DNA of 64,000 nt, from assembly GCF_017599345.1 (NCBI RefSeq), contig NZ_JAGFVL010000012.1, forward strand, positions 1-64,000, given 5' to 3'. Numbering within the stretch: the first letter of the stretch is position 1; the number at the start of each line of letters is the position of its first letter. Shown here piece after piece: positions 18,369 to 27,648 of the stretch. Made by a program: the position numbers and the translations under genes. The notes below the pieces were generated by a model. The model worked only from the letters and a program-made list of their open reading frames with translations, was not told the origin of the DNA and made no database searches. This DNA comes from Gracilibacillus suaedae (lineage in GTDB: Bacteria; Bacillota; Bacilli; Bacillales; Amphibacillaceae).

Positions 18369-18430
18369 AGTGAGACTTTCATCAGTGAGGCTTTTTCACT
18401 CATCACTGATGATCAGCGCCGTGATAAAAT
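18369..18430 (-). repeat. Short family A repeat, copy 4 (inner arm deleted)
   Basis: Read on the minus strand: TTTTATCACGGCGCTGATC joined directly to the second hairpin (TCATCAGTGATGAGTG with CCTCACTGATGA) and the tail AAGTCTCACTTT. The first hairpin arm is missing, so this is a minimal version of the element in opposite orientation to copy 3. Confidence 0.65.
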
Positions 18431-18584
18431 ACTTTTTCGAGTAATAAATATGCATAAAGACTTGACACAAATGGAGATTTATTAGAAGATAATTTCTTGT
18501 GTTATATAAATTCTAAAAGATGATTAGAAAAATAATCATGATGAGACGGGTTAATTTTATCATTGATTTTGGAGGTTCTGTTTT

Positions 18585-19880
18585 ATGAAGATTTACCATT
18601 TTATTGGTATTAAAGGGACAGGAATGAGCGCCCTGGCACAAATCCTTGCAGACTCTGGTGAGCAAGTTCAGGGTTCTGATATTGAAAAATATATATTTAC
18701 ACAAGATGCTTTAGAAGATAAGAACATACCAATATTACCTTTTTCAGAAAATAATATTAAAGAAGGTTTAACGATTATAGCAGGAAATGCCTTTAAAGAT
18801 GATCATGAGGAAATCAAGAAAGCAAAGGAATTAGGCCTTCCATTCTATCGATATCACGAGTTCTTAGGTGAATGGATTAACCAATATACAAGTATTGCAG
18901 TTACCGGTGCACATGGAAAAACATCTACAACCGGCTTACTTGCTCATGTTCTGGATAAAGCTTGTCCAATTTCCTATCTCATTGGAGACGGAACCGGAAA
19001 AGGTGCAGAAGACAGTGAGTATTATGTATTTGAAGCATGTGAATACCGACGTCATTTCTTAGCGTATAAGCCAGATTATGCAATTATGACAAATATTGAT
19101 TTTGATCATCCGGATTATTTTAAGGATATTGATGATGTGTTTGAATCTTTCCAACAAATGGCTGATAACGTAAAGAAGGGTATTGTTGCTTGTGGGGATG
19201 ATGAGTATTTACAGGCAATCCAAGCAAAAGTACCTGTGCTTTATTATGGTCTAAATGACACGAATGATTTTTGTGCTAAAAATATTCAAGTAGATGAAGT
19301 AGGTACGACGTTTGATGTTTTTGTGCGTAATAACTATTATGACACGTTCCAAATTAATGCATATGGAAACCATAATATATTGAATGCGTTAGCTGTAATT
19401 ACCATTTGTCATTATGAAGATTTCACAGCGTCTCAAATTAAAGAGATTGTATCATTTAAAGGGGTAAAAAGACGGTTTTCAGAGAAGCAATTTGGAAATC
19501 AGATTTTAATTGATGATTATGCTCATCATCCAAAAGAGGTAGAGGCCACGATTGAGGCAGCTCGCAAAAAATATTCTGAAAAGGAAATTGTTGCGATATT
19601 TCAGCCTCATACGTATTCCAGAACGAAAACCTTTATGAAGGAATTCAGTGAAGCTTTATCACAAGCGGATGCTGTATACTTATGCGATATCTTCGGGTCT
19701 GCAAGAGAATCCCAAGCAAACTTGTCTATTAATGATTTGAAACAGTTAATTGACCAGAGTGAATTATTGGAATTAGATAATATTCACCTTTTAGAAAACC
19801 ACCAAGATAGTGTGTTAGTCTTTATGGGTGCAGGAGATATTCAGAAATACCAGGAAGCATATGAAAAAAGTATAAAATAA
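18585..19880 (+). CDS. murC: UDP-N-acetylmuramate-L-alanine ligase MurC
   Basis: Adds L-Ala to UDP-MurNAc (ATP-dependent) in cytoplasmic peptidoglycan synthesis. The 431-aa product is the usual length. The N-terminal Rossmann motif is [16 protein letters not shown] (GTGMS at 11-15), the ATP-binding loop is GAHGKTS (108-114), then [36 protein letters not shown] and [19 protein letters not shown] lies 9-10 nt before the ATG. Its position after sftA is conserved in Bacillus. Confidence 0.95.
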   Translation: MKIYHFIGIKGTGMSALAQILADSGEQVQGSDIEKYIFTQDALEDKNIPILPFSENNIKEGLTIIAGNAFKDDHEEIKKAKELGLPFYRYHEFLGEWINQYTSIAVTGAHGKTSTTGLLAHVLDKACPISYLIGDGTGKGAEDSEYYVFEACEYRRHFLAYKPDYAIMTNIDFDHPDYFKDIDDVFESFQQMADNVKKGIVACGDDEYLQAIQAKVPVLYYGLNDTNDFCAKNIQVDEVGTTFDVFVRNNYYDTFQINAYGNHNILNALAVITICHYEDFTASQIKEIVSFKGVKRRFSEKQFGNQILIDDYAHHPKEVEATIEAARKKYSEKEIVAIFQPHTYSRTKTFMKEFSEALSQADAVYLCDIFGSARESQANLSINDLKQLIDQSELLELDNIHLLENHQDSVLVFMGAGDIQKYQEAYEKSIK

Positions 19881-19927
19881 GAAGGATTCGACCATCTTTT
19901 GTCTATTTCGATAGAAAATGTGTAAAA

Positions 19928-19954
19928 AGAGAAGGGAGGATACCTTCTTTTTTT
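19928..19954 (+). terminator. Terminator after murC
   Basis: AGAGAAGG-GAGGATA-CCTTCTTTTTTT: short stem with a strong T-run, about 50 nt after the murC stop. Confidence 0.65.
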
Positions 19955-20107
19955 CATGGAAATTATAAAAGTTGACCATGTGGATCAATATGGGCGTGTT
20001 GAGCCTCGTCCGCGAAGTCCTCAGAAACTAGGCGACTTCACGAATCGCCTTACGATAAAGAAGACTTGCCGATTGGTAATGAGAGGCTTAGTTGCATAGG
20101 TGAAAGT

Positions 20108-20277
20108 GGCTATTCAGATGGAATTGTCATTTTGAAAGTTAAACCCTACGCAAAGGGAAGTGGGCAGCCGGAGTGGTGGTCAAACAGTCATATATTTCAT
20201 AATGGCTACTAGAAGAATCGCAGATCTACTTAGCAGGTAGTGATAAGAACTGAGCGGGTTTACCCAGCTTTTCTTAT
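20108..20277 (+). repeat. Structured intergenic repeat, family B copy 2
   Basis: Opens with GGCTATTCAGATGGAATTGTC and ATTTTGAAAG (as at 280-310) and ends GAGCGGGTTTACCCAGCTTTTCTT, a terminator-like end as in copy 1. The middle (TATTTCAT.., GCAGATCT) resembles copy 3 near 41.2 kb. The preceding 19985-20060 stretch (GCCTCGTCCGCGAAGTCC, GGCGACTTCACGAATCGCC) is another repeat fragment partly echoed near 59670 and, for CTTGCCGATTGGT, at 1861. Confidence 0.55.
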
Positions 20278-20336
20278 TTAAACTTGACTTTTTCCAACCA
20301 TTGTTTTCCTTATTACGTGCAATTTAATATTATCTT

Positions 20337-20361
20337 GTTTAGAATAGCAAATAAAGGGTAT
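20337..20361 (+). promoter_or_regulatory. Sigma-B-type promoter of ytxGH
   Basis: GTTTAG (20337-20342), a 13-nt spacer, then GGGTAT (20356-20361), against the sigma-B consensus GTTTAA-N12-15-GGGTAT: 11 of 12 bases match. It lies about 50 nt before ytxG. The ytxGHJ operon of B. subtilis is a known sigma-B general stress operon, so position and function agree. Confidence 0.8.
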
Positions 20362-20413
20362 ACCATAATTATTAGGTTAATTAGTAATACATAACGAAGG
20401 AGTGAAGGTTCGA

Positions 20414-20821
20414 ATGGAAATTCTCTTATACCTTGCAGCCATTATCGCAGCAGTTGCTTTTGCCATTTTAGTTATCTACTTAGTAAAAGTCTTAAAAGAA
20501 ACGAAACGAACTATGTCACATGTGGCAGATACACTAGAAGGTTTAGAAAAACAAATGGAGGGTATTACAGTAGAGACAACGGCTTTATTAAATAAAACTA
20601 ATAAATTAGCCGAGGATATCAATGAAAAAACAACAAAACTAAACACATTAGTAGATGGTGTAAAAAATATTGGGGATAGTGTCAAAGACTTTACCCAATC
20701 CATTCGTAACGTATCACAATCTGTAAATCGTATTGCAGATGAGAATAAGGAAACAACGGCAGAAGCCATTAAATGGAGCACTGTTGTAATGGAATTGTTT
20801 AAAAGAAATAGAAATAAATAA
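20414..20821 (+). CDS. ytxG: General stress protein YtxG (DUF948)
   Basis: A 135-aa membrane-anchored protein: N-terminal TM helix (about 3-25), then a long amphipathic coiled coil with repeated hydrophobic heptads (about 35-110). I chose ATG 20414 because MEILLYLAAIIAAV is the usual start; GAAGGAG and a second GAAGG lie upstream. A GTG at 20402 overlaps the RBS. It is driven by the sigma-B-type promoter and followed by ytxH after 22 nt. Confidence 0.88.
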   Translation: MEILLYLAAIIAAVAFAILVIYLVKVLKETKRTMSHVADTLEGLEKQMEGITVETTALLNKTNKLAEDINEKTTKLNTLVDGVKNIGDSVKDFTQSIRNVSQSVNRIADENKETTAEAIKWSTVVMELFKRNRNK

Positions 20822-20843
20822 TATCATATAGGAGGAATGAGAA

Positions 20844-21281
20844 ATGACGAATCAAAATCAAAACCAGAAAGAAGAAAACCAAAACATTAACAGCAAAGAC
20901 TTTTTAATAGGATCACTAATTGGTGGAATTGTTGGGGCATCATTAGCATTAATTTTTGCTCCAAAGTCAGGTAGAGAATTAAGAAGCGATCTTAACCAAG
21001 GAGCACACTATGTAAAAGATCGCGCTAATGAATGGAAAGATGTCGCTTATGAAAAAGGAAGTGAATGGAGAGACTATGCCAAAGAACAGTCTCAACAACT
21101 AAGTCAGACGGTTTCGGAGAGATCACAAGATCTAACTAGTAAGTTGAAGGAAACAAAAGATACGATACAAGAAAAAATATCTAAAAATGAAGATCCGGAA
21201 AAAGCTGCAGAAGAAGTAGCACAAGCCATTGAAGAAGCAGCAAAGGCTGTAGAAGAAGAAAATGATACAAATCCATCATAA
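20844..21281 (+). CDS. ytxH: General stress protein YtxH
   Basis: 145 aa. The glycine-rich single TM segment (about 23-41, FLIGSLIGGIVGASLALIFA) followed by PKSGRELRSDL is the hallmark of the YtxH family (sometimes misnamed gas vesicle protein). A long charged helix follows, ending in an acidic Glu/Ala tail. RBS AGGAGG lies 8 nt upstream. It forms an operon with ytxG and is closed by a terminator. Confidence 0.9.
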   Translation: MTNQNQNQKEENQNINSKDFLIGSLIGGIVGASLALIFAPKSGRELRSDLNQGAHYVKDRANEWKDVAYEKGSEWRDYAKEQSQQLSQTVSERSQDLTSKLKETKDTIQEKISKNEDPEKAAEEVAQAIEEAAKAVEEENDTNPS

Positions 21282-21311
21282 ACTGTCCTAAAGAGCTGCT
21301 TAATAACGTAC

Positions 21312-21349
21312 AAACCCGTTTCAGTATTATCCATGAAACGGGTTTAAAT
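21312..21349 (+). terminator. Terminator after ytxH
   Basis: AAACCCGTTTCA and TGAAACGGGTTT form a perfect 12-bp stem with a short A/T tail. It separates ytxH from ytxJ, which in B. subtilis are one operon. Confidence 0.8.
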
Positions 21350-21360
21350 TTGGGACAAGT

Positions 21361-21499
21361 TTTATCACGATACTAATCGTCTGTAAGCGACCGACTTCAA
21401 GCTTCAAGTAACACGAGGATAACAGGGGCTAACAACCTGATAAGTTGTTAATGATCAATGGGCGTTAAACACTCTCTCTGATCATAGTCTCACTTTATA
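21361..21499 (+). repeat. TTTATC-bounded structured repeat, family A copy 5
   Basis: Head TTTATCACGATACTAATCGTCTGTAAG, inner arm CTTCAAGCTTCAAGTAACACGAGG, GCTAACAACCTGATAAG, second hairpin ATGATCAATGGGCG..CTCTGATCAT, tail AGTCTCACTTTATA. It lies between the ytxH terminator and ytxJ. Confidence 0.75.
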
Positions 21500-21557
21500 A
21501 GATGCTAACCATCAGTGTGGATTAAAAATTCCCTACTGATGGGACTTTTACTTTATC
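21492..21557 (+). repeat. Partial family A repeat, copy 6, fused to copy 5
   Basis: The CTTTATA end of copy 5 doubles as the head of this copy (TTTATAAGATGCTAA). Only the second hairpin (CCATCAGT..ACTGATGG, arms at 21509 and 21533) and the tail GACTTTTACTTTATC remain. It ends 12 nt before the first possible ytxJ start codon. Confidence 0.65.
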
Positions 21558-21578
21558 ATCAGTAAGGATGTGGTAAAA

Positions 21579-21899
21579 ATGGAAATAATAAATATCGATT
21601 CGGTAGAACAATTTAAGCAGATTGTTGAGGAGAATCAGGAATTTACTTTGTTGAAGAATAGTTTAACTTGTCCGATAAGCTCGGCTGCCAATCAAGAATA
21701 TGAAAAGTTTAGTGAAAAGTCTGATTGTCCGCTATTTCGATTACATGTCCAGCATGCAAGAGAGCTATCTAACTACATAGCTGATACGTATCAGATAAAG
21801 CATGAATCACCACAAGTAATAAAAATAGTGGATGGGGAGCCCGCTTGGAATACAAGTCATTCAGATATTAGCGTAAGCAGCTTAGAAAGTAATTGTTAA
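21579..21899 (+). CDS. ytxJ: Bacilliredoxin-like protein YtxJ (DUF2847)
   Basis: A 106-aa thioredoxin-fold protein of the monothiol bacilliredoxin family, expected to remove bacillithiol from protein thiols in the cytosol. The active-site Cys31 sits in SLTCPIS, typical of YtxJ; the cis-Pro stretch ESPQVIKIVDGEPAW follows. I chose ATG 21579 (AAGGA 10 nt upstream); GTG at 21570 is an alternative. It is cut off from ytxGH by a terminator and two family A repeats, so it may have lost sigma-B control. Confidence 0.85.
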   Translation: MEIINIDSVEQFKQIVEENQEFTLLKNSLTCPISSAANQEYEKFSEKSDCPLFRLHVQHARELSNYIADTYQIKHESPQVIKIVDGEPAWNTSHSDISVSSLESNC

Positions 21900-21918
21900 C
21901 GAAAGAGAGTCGCACAAA

Positions 21919-24057
21919 TTAGATTTGGCGACTCTCTATATTTATATCAATCGTATCATTAGGTTGTAACTCTTCAAAGAACGTTGCAGGCGCTCCGTTT
22001 CGTTTTAATTCGACTCTGCCTTTTGCCTGTGTTAAGTCTAGTGATATGAACCGGAAGATATCCTGGAAAATAAATGGATCTGCTTTTTGTTCAATGATTT
22101 GCAGTTTATCTTGATCTTCGATAAAGTCTCCCAAAGATAGTACCTCTCCGCGGCGATAGACTTTCACTAACTCTTTTGAAAGAGTTAGACGCTTCTTATT
22201 GAAGGTAATCGTCATCTCAGTCTGATAGTGAATCTCTAGTTTCTCTAAAAGTTCTTGTAACGTAGGAGTTACTGCTGCATATGTTTCTATTTTGTCACCA
22301 TTTTTAAGAGGATGACCTATCTTAGCTGGTTTTCCATTATGTAGCAATGTTTGACTGTAATTTTCTAAGGCTTTTTTATTATCATCAATCCATATGGTAA
22401 ATGGCGTGTTGACATGTTCTGAAATTTGAAAATGATGTAAGAAGTCTTGTAAAGTAATTTGCTGATTGTACTCGATTTTATCTCCGTCTTTTAATAGATA
22501 GTTAGATTCAACGCTTCTATTATTCACAAGAATCTTTGGTTGCATTTGGAAAGCTTCTTGGTTGTAATAGACGGTTATGACAGAAGTTTCACCAACCAAT
22601 TCTTCTATACTCATTTCTGCAGATGCTCCGTCCTGACCTTTCTCAATAACTAATACATCTCCATTATGAACAATATCATCGACGTTGGATTCGTTACCAT
22701 TCAATAAAATCTTTGGTGTTGTTCCGAATCCACCTGGTAACGTGACTGGTTTACCATTGTATTCAACCATAGCCGCCATTCCTGGTTTGCCATATAGTTT
22801 TTTGATATTAATTCCTGCTGCCAGAAGGCAATCTGCAACCGCTAAGTCTTTCATTTCAAATAAACGAATGACTTGCTCATTCACTGTTACACTTATATAA
22901 TGTACCGGGTTTTGTTTTGCTGCAATAGCAATACCGATAGGGGTAATAAACTCAGGACCAATAGGCAAGCCTTCATCTTTTGATAATAGTTGAATGGCAT
23001 CTACACCTCTAATCGCTACTCGGTTAGTCGGGAGTTTCAATTTGATCGCAAGCCTTTTGGCTAACTCAGGTGTTTGACTGCCTCCACCAACTAACATGAC
23101 TGCTTTAGGCGCTTTACCATTTAAAGCAATTATCTCTTCTGAAATCGAGCTGGCCAATGTGTCTACTGCAGGTGAAATATGTTCGATTAATTCTTCGTAA
23201 TTTACTTCTTGGTCAAATCCAAGAATATCAGAAACGATAGCTTTTTTATGCAATGTGATTTCTTTTTTGAAATCTTCGGCTTGATTAAAATCTAATAAAT
23301 AATGATCACTAATTGCCTCTGTAATCTCATCTCCTGCTCTCGGGACCATACCGTATGCTGTGACCGTGCCTTCAGATGTTAGTGCAATATCACTCGTACC
23401 TGCACCAACATCCACTAACGCCACGTTTAATCGTCTCATGGACGGTGGTATTAACACATGGATAGCGGCAATCGGTTCTAAGGTTAACGCTTCTAATTGT
23501 AACGCTGAGCGATTTAGGGCAGATAGTAATGATTCTACTACCACTTTCGGTAAAAAAGTTGCAATTATTTCGACTTCTGCTGTTTCACCTTGTTGATCAA
23601 TTAATGAACCGATTTCTTCCCCATCTAATGAATAATGAATGACAGAGTAACCAACACAATAGTAATGATGACTCGCATCTTCCTCACCTGTTGCCAATTC
23701 ATATTGCGCCTTTTGCACAGCCTCTAATTCTAAGAATAGAATGTCTTCTTCATTCATTAATGGTTGTTTCTTGATTTCTTTCGTAGTTTGAACCCGTTTT
23801 GTTTTTAAAGCACGTCCAGCAGCAGCTACACAAACTTTCTCTAACACAGTATTATGCTTTTCTTCTAAATGAATTTTGACCTGTTGTATCACTTTAGCAA
23901 CAGAGACAATATCATGAATTTGCCCGTCTAACATGGAGCGTTCATCATGTTCTACCACGTGATAGTCAATCAAATGGTATTGATCATTTTTCTTTTCCAT
24001 TAAAAGACCTACAACAGACCTGGTACCGATATCTAGTGCGAACATTTGCTCATTCAT
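21919..24057 (-). CDS. Large FtsA-like (PilM/SHS2) actin-fold ATPase with C-terminal beta-grasp-like repeats
   Basis: A 712-aa protein. Residues 1-about 370 form an FtsA-type actin fold: phosphate-1 motif FALDIGTRSVVGLLM (7-21), SHS2-like insert around 80-180, phosphate-2 VALVDVGAGTSDIAL, and VMLVGGGSQTPELA. Normal FtsA is about 420 aa. The extra 340 residues contain about five units of the pattern (I/L)LxNG-x8-L-x-x-GDxI (for example ILVNNRSV..LLKDGDKIEY and LLHNGKPA..LKNGDKIETY), resembling small beta-grasp modules. No TM or FtsA membrane-targeting helix is evident. It is probably a cytoskeletal/envelope scaffold found in several Bacillaceae in addition to true FtsA. It is divergent from aroA. 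Confidence 0.75.
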   Translation of the reverse strand: MNEQMFALDIGTRSVVGLLMEKKNDQYHLIDYHVVEHDERSMLDGQIHDIVSVAKVIQQVKIHLEEKHNTVLEKVCVAAAGRALKTKRVQTTKEIKKQPLMNEEDILFLELEAVQKAQYELATGEEDASHHYYCVGYSVIHYSLDGEEIGSLIDQQGETAEVEIIATFLPKVVVESLLSALNRSALQLEALTLEPIAAIHVLIPPSMRRLNVALVDVGAGTSDIALTSEGTVTAYGMVPRAGDEITEAISDHYLLDFNQAEDFKKEITLHKKAIVSDILGFDQEVNYEELIEHISPAVDTLASSISEEIIALNGKAPKAVMLVGGGSQTPELAKRLAIKLKLPTNRVAIRGVDAIQLLSKDEGLPIGPEFITPIGIAIAAKQNPVHYISVTVNEQVIRLFEMKDLAVADCLLAAGINIKKLYGKPGMAAMVEYNGKPVTLPGGFGTTPKILLNGNESNVDDIVHNGDVLVIEKGQDGASAEMSIEELVGETSVITVYYNQEAFQMQPKILVNNRSVESNYLLKDGDKIEYNQQITLQDFLHHFQISEHVNTPFTIWIDDNKKALENYSQTLLHNGKPAKIGHPLKNGDKIETYAAVTPTLQELLEKLEIHYQTEMTITFNKKRLTLSKELVKVYRRGEVLSLGDFIEDQDKLQIIEQKADPFIFQDIFRFISLDLTQAKGRVELKRNGAPATFFEELQPNDTIDINIESRQI

Positions 24058-24117
24058 AACTGTTTTTTTCCTTTCTATTGTGAAAAAATTATAAATATTC
24101 TATAAAATATTCTTTCT

Positions 24118-24151
24118 AACTGGTGACAAGTCGCCAGTTTTTAGCTATAAT
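24118..24151 (+). promoter_or_regulatory. Promoter of aroA with palindrome over the -35 box
   Basis: GTGACA (24123-24128), 17-nt spacer, TATAAT (24146-24151). The -35 lies inside a near-perfect palindrome: AACTGGTGAC-AA-GTCGCCAGTT (24118-24139, 9 of 10 pairs). This geometry suggests a repressor operator; a factor-independent hairpin is also possible, but there is no upstream + strand gene to terminate. Confidence 0.6.
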
Positions 24152-24218
24152 TATCCGTAATTCTATAGAAAGTATAACATTTTTTTAGGAATTTAAAATA
24201 GGAGTAGGGGGATTTATA

Positions 24219-25283
24219 ATGAGTAATGAACAATTGGATCAGCTTCGTGAAAAGCTTGACCAAGTTAACTTAGAGATATTAGAGTTAATAAATAAACGTG
24301 CTGAATTAGTAAAGGAAACTGGTCAAGTAAAAGAAAAGCAAGGTGCTAATCGTAGTTATGATCCAGTTCGTGAACGAGATATGCTTAATTTAATTACCAA
24401 GCATAATAATGGCCCATTTGAAAATTCTACGATTGTTCACTTATTCAAAGAAATTTTTAAAGCTGGCCTAGAATTACAAGAAGATGACCATAGTAAAGCA
24501 TTACTAGTATCGCGTAAGAAAAAGCCTGAAGATACTGTAATTGATATAAATGGCGATAAATTCGGTGATGGTAATCAGCACTTTATTTTTGGTCCATGTG
24601 CGGTGGAAAGCTATGACCAAGTAGCTGAAGTTGCTTCTGCTATTAAGAAAGAAGGATTGAAATTAATTCGTGGCGGTGCGTTTAAACCGAGAACATCACC
24701 ATATGATTTCCAAGGTTTAGGTTTTGAAGGGCTTGAAATATTGAAGAAAGTCTCTGAAGAGTATGGATTAGCAGTTGTTAGTGAGATTGTAAATCCCGCA
24801 CATATTGAAGAGGCAGTTAATTATATAGATGTGATACAAATTGGTGCACGTAACATGCAAAATTTTGAACTATTGAAAGCGGCAGGTGAAACAAATAAAC
24901 CAGTGCTGTTAAAACGTGGTATGTCAGCTACTATTTCTGATTTTATTAATGCAGCTGAATACATTAATTCTAAAGGTAACGGACAAATCATTCTATGTGA
25001 ACGCGGAATTCGAACTTATGAGAAAGCGACTCGTAACACGCTAGATATAACAGCTGTTCCAATTTTAAAACAAGAAACACACTTACCTGTTATGGTTGAC
25101 GTAACGCATTCAACTGGTAGGAGAGATCTATTATTACCAGCAGCAAAAGCAGCGTTAGCAATTGGAGCGGATGGTGTCATGGCAGAAGTACACCCAGATC
25201 CTGCAGTAGCACTATCTGACGCAGCACAACAAATGGACATCCCAACGTTCCATAACTTTATGAATGAATTATTAAGTAAATAA
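24219..25283 (+). CDS. aroA: Bifunctional chorismate mutase / 3-deoxy-7-phosphoheptulonate synthase
   Basis: First step of the shikimate pathway (PEP + erythrose-4-P to DAHP), fused to chorismate mutase, which acts as the feedback sensor in the B. subtilis enzyme. 354 aa: N-terminal AroQ mutase (about 1-90: [26 protein letters not shown] and R-x-Y-D-P-V-R-E), then the type I DAHPS barrel (about 105-354: [67 protein letters not shown]). Bacillus calls it aroA, which elsewhere denotes EPSP synthase. ccpA follows after a terminator, as in B. subtilis. Confidence 0.95.
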   Translation: MSNEQLDQLREKLDQVNLEILELINKRAELVKETGQVKEKQGANRSYDPVRERDMLNLITKHNNGPFENSTIVHLFKEIFKAGLELQEDDHSKALLVSRKKKPEDTVIDINGDKFGDGNQHFIFGPCAVESYDQVAEVASAIKKEGLKLIRGGAFKPRTSPYDFQGLGFEGLEILKKVSEEYGLAVVSEIVNPAHIEEAVNYIDVIQIGARNMQNFELLKAAGETNKPVLLKRGMSATISDFINAAEYINSKGNGQIILCERGIRTYEKATRNTLDITAVPILKQETHLPVMVDVTHSTGRRDLLLPAAKAALAIGADGVMAEVHPDPAVALSDAAQQMDIPTFHNFMNELLSK

Positions 25284-25286
25284 TGT

Positions 25287-25320
25287 AAAAACTCCTGTTA
25301 ATTAATGGCAGGAGTTTTTA
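25287..25320 (+). terminator. Terminator after aroA
   Basis: AAAACTCCTG and CAGGAGTTTTT: 9-10 bp stem, loop about 11 nt, T-run. Confidence 0.8.
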
Positions 25321-25738
25321 TTATATGAAGAGAAAGTATATAATCCCCGATACCAAAGTATTTTGTCATCCAAGTGTTGATTCTGAAGCCGCTACGTTTC
25401 TAAACGGGCGCTGTGTGCTTTTCTTATGTATTCGATCAGTATGTAAAAATAACCTAAAATCGCCTCATCTTAAGTGGTTAGTAGCAAATGTAAGTGATTT
25501 TACGTGGCTGTTTATCAATAATGTGGTATCTTTATGAAGGATTTTATCCGAGTGTACGCGAGTAAAATGAAAAATTTTCATAAAATAATTGTTTTGATGT
25601 TAATTTTTGTGCAAAATTTGTTATAATATGAATGATATACATAAATAATGTAGATATCGTTTATTTTTTGCAGAAATACTCTTTGTAGCGTATGATGAGA
25701 GAAATATACCGTTAATTAGAATATTGGAGGTTATAATA
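25321..25738 (+). other. Intergenic region upstream of ccpA
   Basis: About 420 nt without a supported gene. A 70-codon open frame at 25325-25537 has no RBS and no recognisable protein character. A TATAAT at 25622-25627 is the best -10 candidate for ccpA, without a good -35. Nothing else is recognised. Confidence 0.4.
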
Positions 25739-26734
25739 ATGAATGTAACAATTTATGACGTAGCAAGAGAAGCTAACGTCTCCATGGCTACTGTATCACG
25801 TGTTGTGAATGGAAATCCGAACGTGAAGCCAGCTACAAGAAAGAAAGTATTAAATACAATTGAAAGGCTAGGCTATCGCCCGAATGCTGTTGCACGAGGT
25901 CTGGCAAGTAAAAAAACAACGACAGTAGGGGTTATTATCCCGGATATTTCAAGTATCTTCTTCTCAGAATTAGCAAGAGGTATTGATGATATTGCTACTA
26001 TGTATAAATATAATATTATTCTGAGTAATTCAGATCAAAATAAGGATAAAGAGTTGCGCCTAATTAATACCATGTTTGAAAAGCAAGTAGATGGATTAGT
26101 TTATATGGGTGCTACTATTACTGAAGATCACGTACAGCAATTAAAAACATCACCTGTACCTGTGGCATTAGCTGCTACTATTGATTCGAGTGAGACGATT
26201 CCATCCGTTAATATTGATTATGAACAAGCAGCGTATGAAGCAACTTCTCTTCTTATCGAAAATGGAACCAAACATCCAATTTATGTTAGTGGGGAAGAAG
26301 ATTCTGCCGTCAACGAAAAGAAATATGCAGGTTACGTAAAAGCAGTTAAAGAATCAAATAAAGAAGTAAACGAAGAATATATCATAACGGCAGATTTCTC
26401 TTATGAATCAGGTATGAAGGCTGCTAATCAGATCATTAACATTAAAGATTATCCAAAGGCTATTTTCGTAGCAACAGATGAAATGGCATTAGGTGTTATC
26501 CATGGTCTGCAAGATAACGGAGTAAGTGTTCCTGAGGATGTTGAAGTAGTTGGTTTTGATAATACAAGATTAGCGACAATGGTACGTCCAACACTTTCAA
26601 CAGTTGTACAACCTATGTATGACATTGGTGCAGTTGCAATGCGTTTATTGACTAAATTTATGAATAAAGAAAATGTAGAAGAACAAAATGTTGTTTTACC
26701 GCATCAAATTGTTAAAAGAAACTCAACAAAATAA
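25739..26734 (+). CDS. ccpA: Catabolite control protein A (LacI family)
   Basis: The global carbon-catabolite regulator; it binds cre sites with HPr-Ser46-P. The 331-aa product has the LacI HTH ([20 protein letters not shown], residues 4-23), the hinge [17 protein letters not shown], and a periplasmic-binding-protein-like core ([61 protein letters not shown]). I chose ATG 25739, 8 nt after TTGGAGG; a TTG at 25724 overlaps the RBS. The aroA-ccpA-motPS order is the Bacillus arrangement and identifies it as CcpA rather than another LacI regulator. Confidence 0.95.
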   Translation: MNVTIYDVAREANVSMATVSRVVNGNPNVKPATRKKVLNTIERLGYRPNAVARGLASKKTTTVGVIIPDISSIFFSELARGIDDIATMYKYNIILSNSDQNKDKELRLINTMFEKQVDGLVYMGATITEDHVQQLKTSPVPVALAATIDSSETIPSVNIDYEQAAYEATSLLIENGTKHPIYVSGEEDSAVNEKKYAGYVKAVKESNKEVNEEYIITADFSYESGMKAANQIINIKDYPKAIFVATDEMALGVIHGLQDNGVSVPEDVEVVGFDNTRLATMVRPTLSTVVQPMYDIGAVAMRLLTKFMNKENVEEQNVVLPHQIVKRNSTK

Positions 26735-26746
26735 AATAAATGCCGA

Positions 26747-26793
26747 TAATAATGCTAGGGTGATTTCATGACACCCTAGCATTATTAATTTTT
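26747..26793. terminator. Terminator between ccpA and motP
   Basis: AATAATGCTAGGGTG and CACCCTAGCATTATT form a perfect 15-bp stem followed by AATTTTT. In B. subtilis some motPS transcription comes by read-through from ccpA; such read-through would have to pass this hairpin. Confidence 0.88.
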
Positions 26794-26823
26794 AGGAGCT
26801 TTTTTACTGGGGAGAGAATACGA

Positions 26824-27648
26824 ATGAACAAAAGAGATTTTTTAACTCCAATTGGTATTACCGTTGGTTTTCTGATGATTATGTTTGGAATAGTTAGTAG
26901 TGGTGGTATGGGAGGATTTGTTGGATTTATACAAGGGTCCTCGATATTAATTGTACTTGGTGGTTTAATAGCTGCTCTACTAGTAAATTTTAATATCAAA
27001 CAAATCAAAACAACGAAAAATGTTATCCAGGAAGTTTTTAAGCAAAATGAACATAATCTGGCTGATCTGATTGAATTATTTGAACGATTATCTGAACGTG
27101 CAAGACGAGAAGGTTTATTGGCACTAGAAAATGAATTAGAAGAAGTCGACGACCCTTATATTAAAAAAGGTGTATTATTAGCCATTGATGGAATTGAGCC
27201 TGAAGTGATTAATGACATCATGAATGCCGAAATTGATGCAATGGAAGATCGCCATTACCGCGGCCGTCTAATCATTGAAAAAGCTGGTGAATATGCCCCG
27301 GCTTGGGGGATGGTCGGTACATTAATAGGTTTAATTCTCATGCTGCAGAATTTAGAAGATCCAACTACACTTGGTCCAAGTATGGCCGTAGCATTACTGA
27401 CCACATTCTATGGAACTGTTTTGGCGAATCTAGTTTTTACTCCAATGGCTGGTAAACTAGAAACGAAGACAAATGAAGAAGTCTTTATAAAACAAGTTAT
27501 TATAGAAGGAGTAATTGGTGTGCAATCTGGACAAAACCCAAGAATTTTGAAAGAAAAGCTAAGTGCATTTTTATCGAATAAAGAAAAGGATAAGAAAGAA
27601 GAAGTAGAAGAGGAGAATTTCACGGAGGAATCCTTTAATGAAGCGTAG
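26824..27648 (+). CDS. motP: Flagellar stator protein MotP (Na+-type MotA homologue)
   Basis: With MotS it forms the sodium-driven stator of the flagellar motor. The 274-aa product has four TM segments (about 8-25, 34-52, and two in 150-205), the cytoplasmic loop with RRREGLLALE-like sequence (ARREGLLALENELEE) that contacts FliG, and the motif AGEYAPAWGMVGTLIGLILML. The start follows GGGGAGAG. It overlaps motS by 11 nt, which gives translational coupling. Confidence 0.93.
   Translation: MNKRDFLTPIGITVGFLMIMFGIVSSGGMGGFVGFIQGSSILIVLGGLIAALLVNFNIKQIKTTKNVIQEVFKQNEHNLADLIELFERLSERARREGLLALENELEEVDDPYIKKGVLLAIDGIEPEVINDIMNAEIDAMEDRHYRGRLIIEKAGEYAPAWGMVGTLIGLILMLQNLEDPTTLGPSMAVALLTTFYGTVLANLVFTPMAGKLETKTNEEVFIKQVIIEGVIGVQSGQNPRILKEKLSAFLSNKEKDKKEEVEEENFTEESFNEA

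Noticed and set aside
18462-18493. TTGACA upstream of murC as a sigma-A promoter
   Set aside because: The only good -10-like hexamer (GATAAT) is 20 nt away; not convincing.
25325-25537. 70-codon open frame upstream of ccpA
   Set aside because: No ribosome binding site, no protein-like composition, lies in the promoter region; treated as non-coding.
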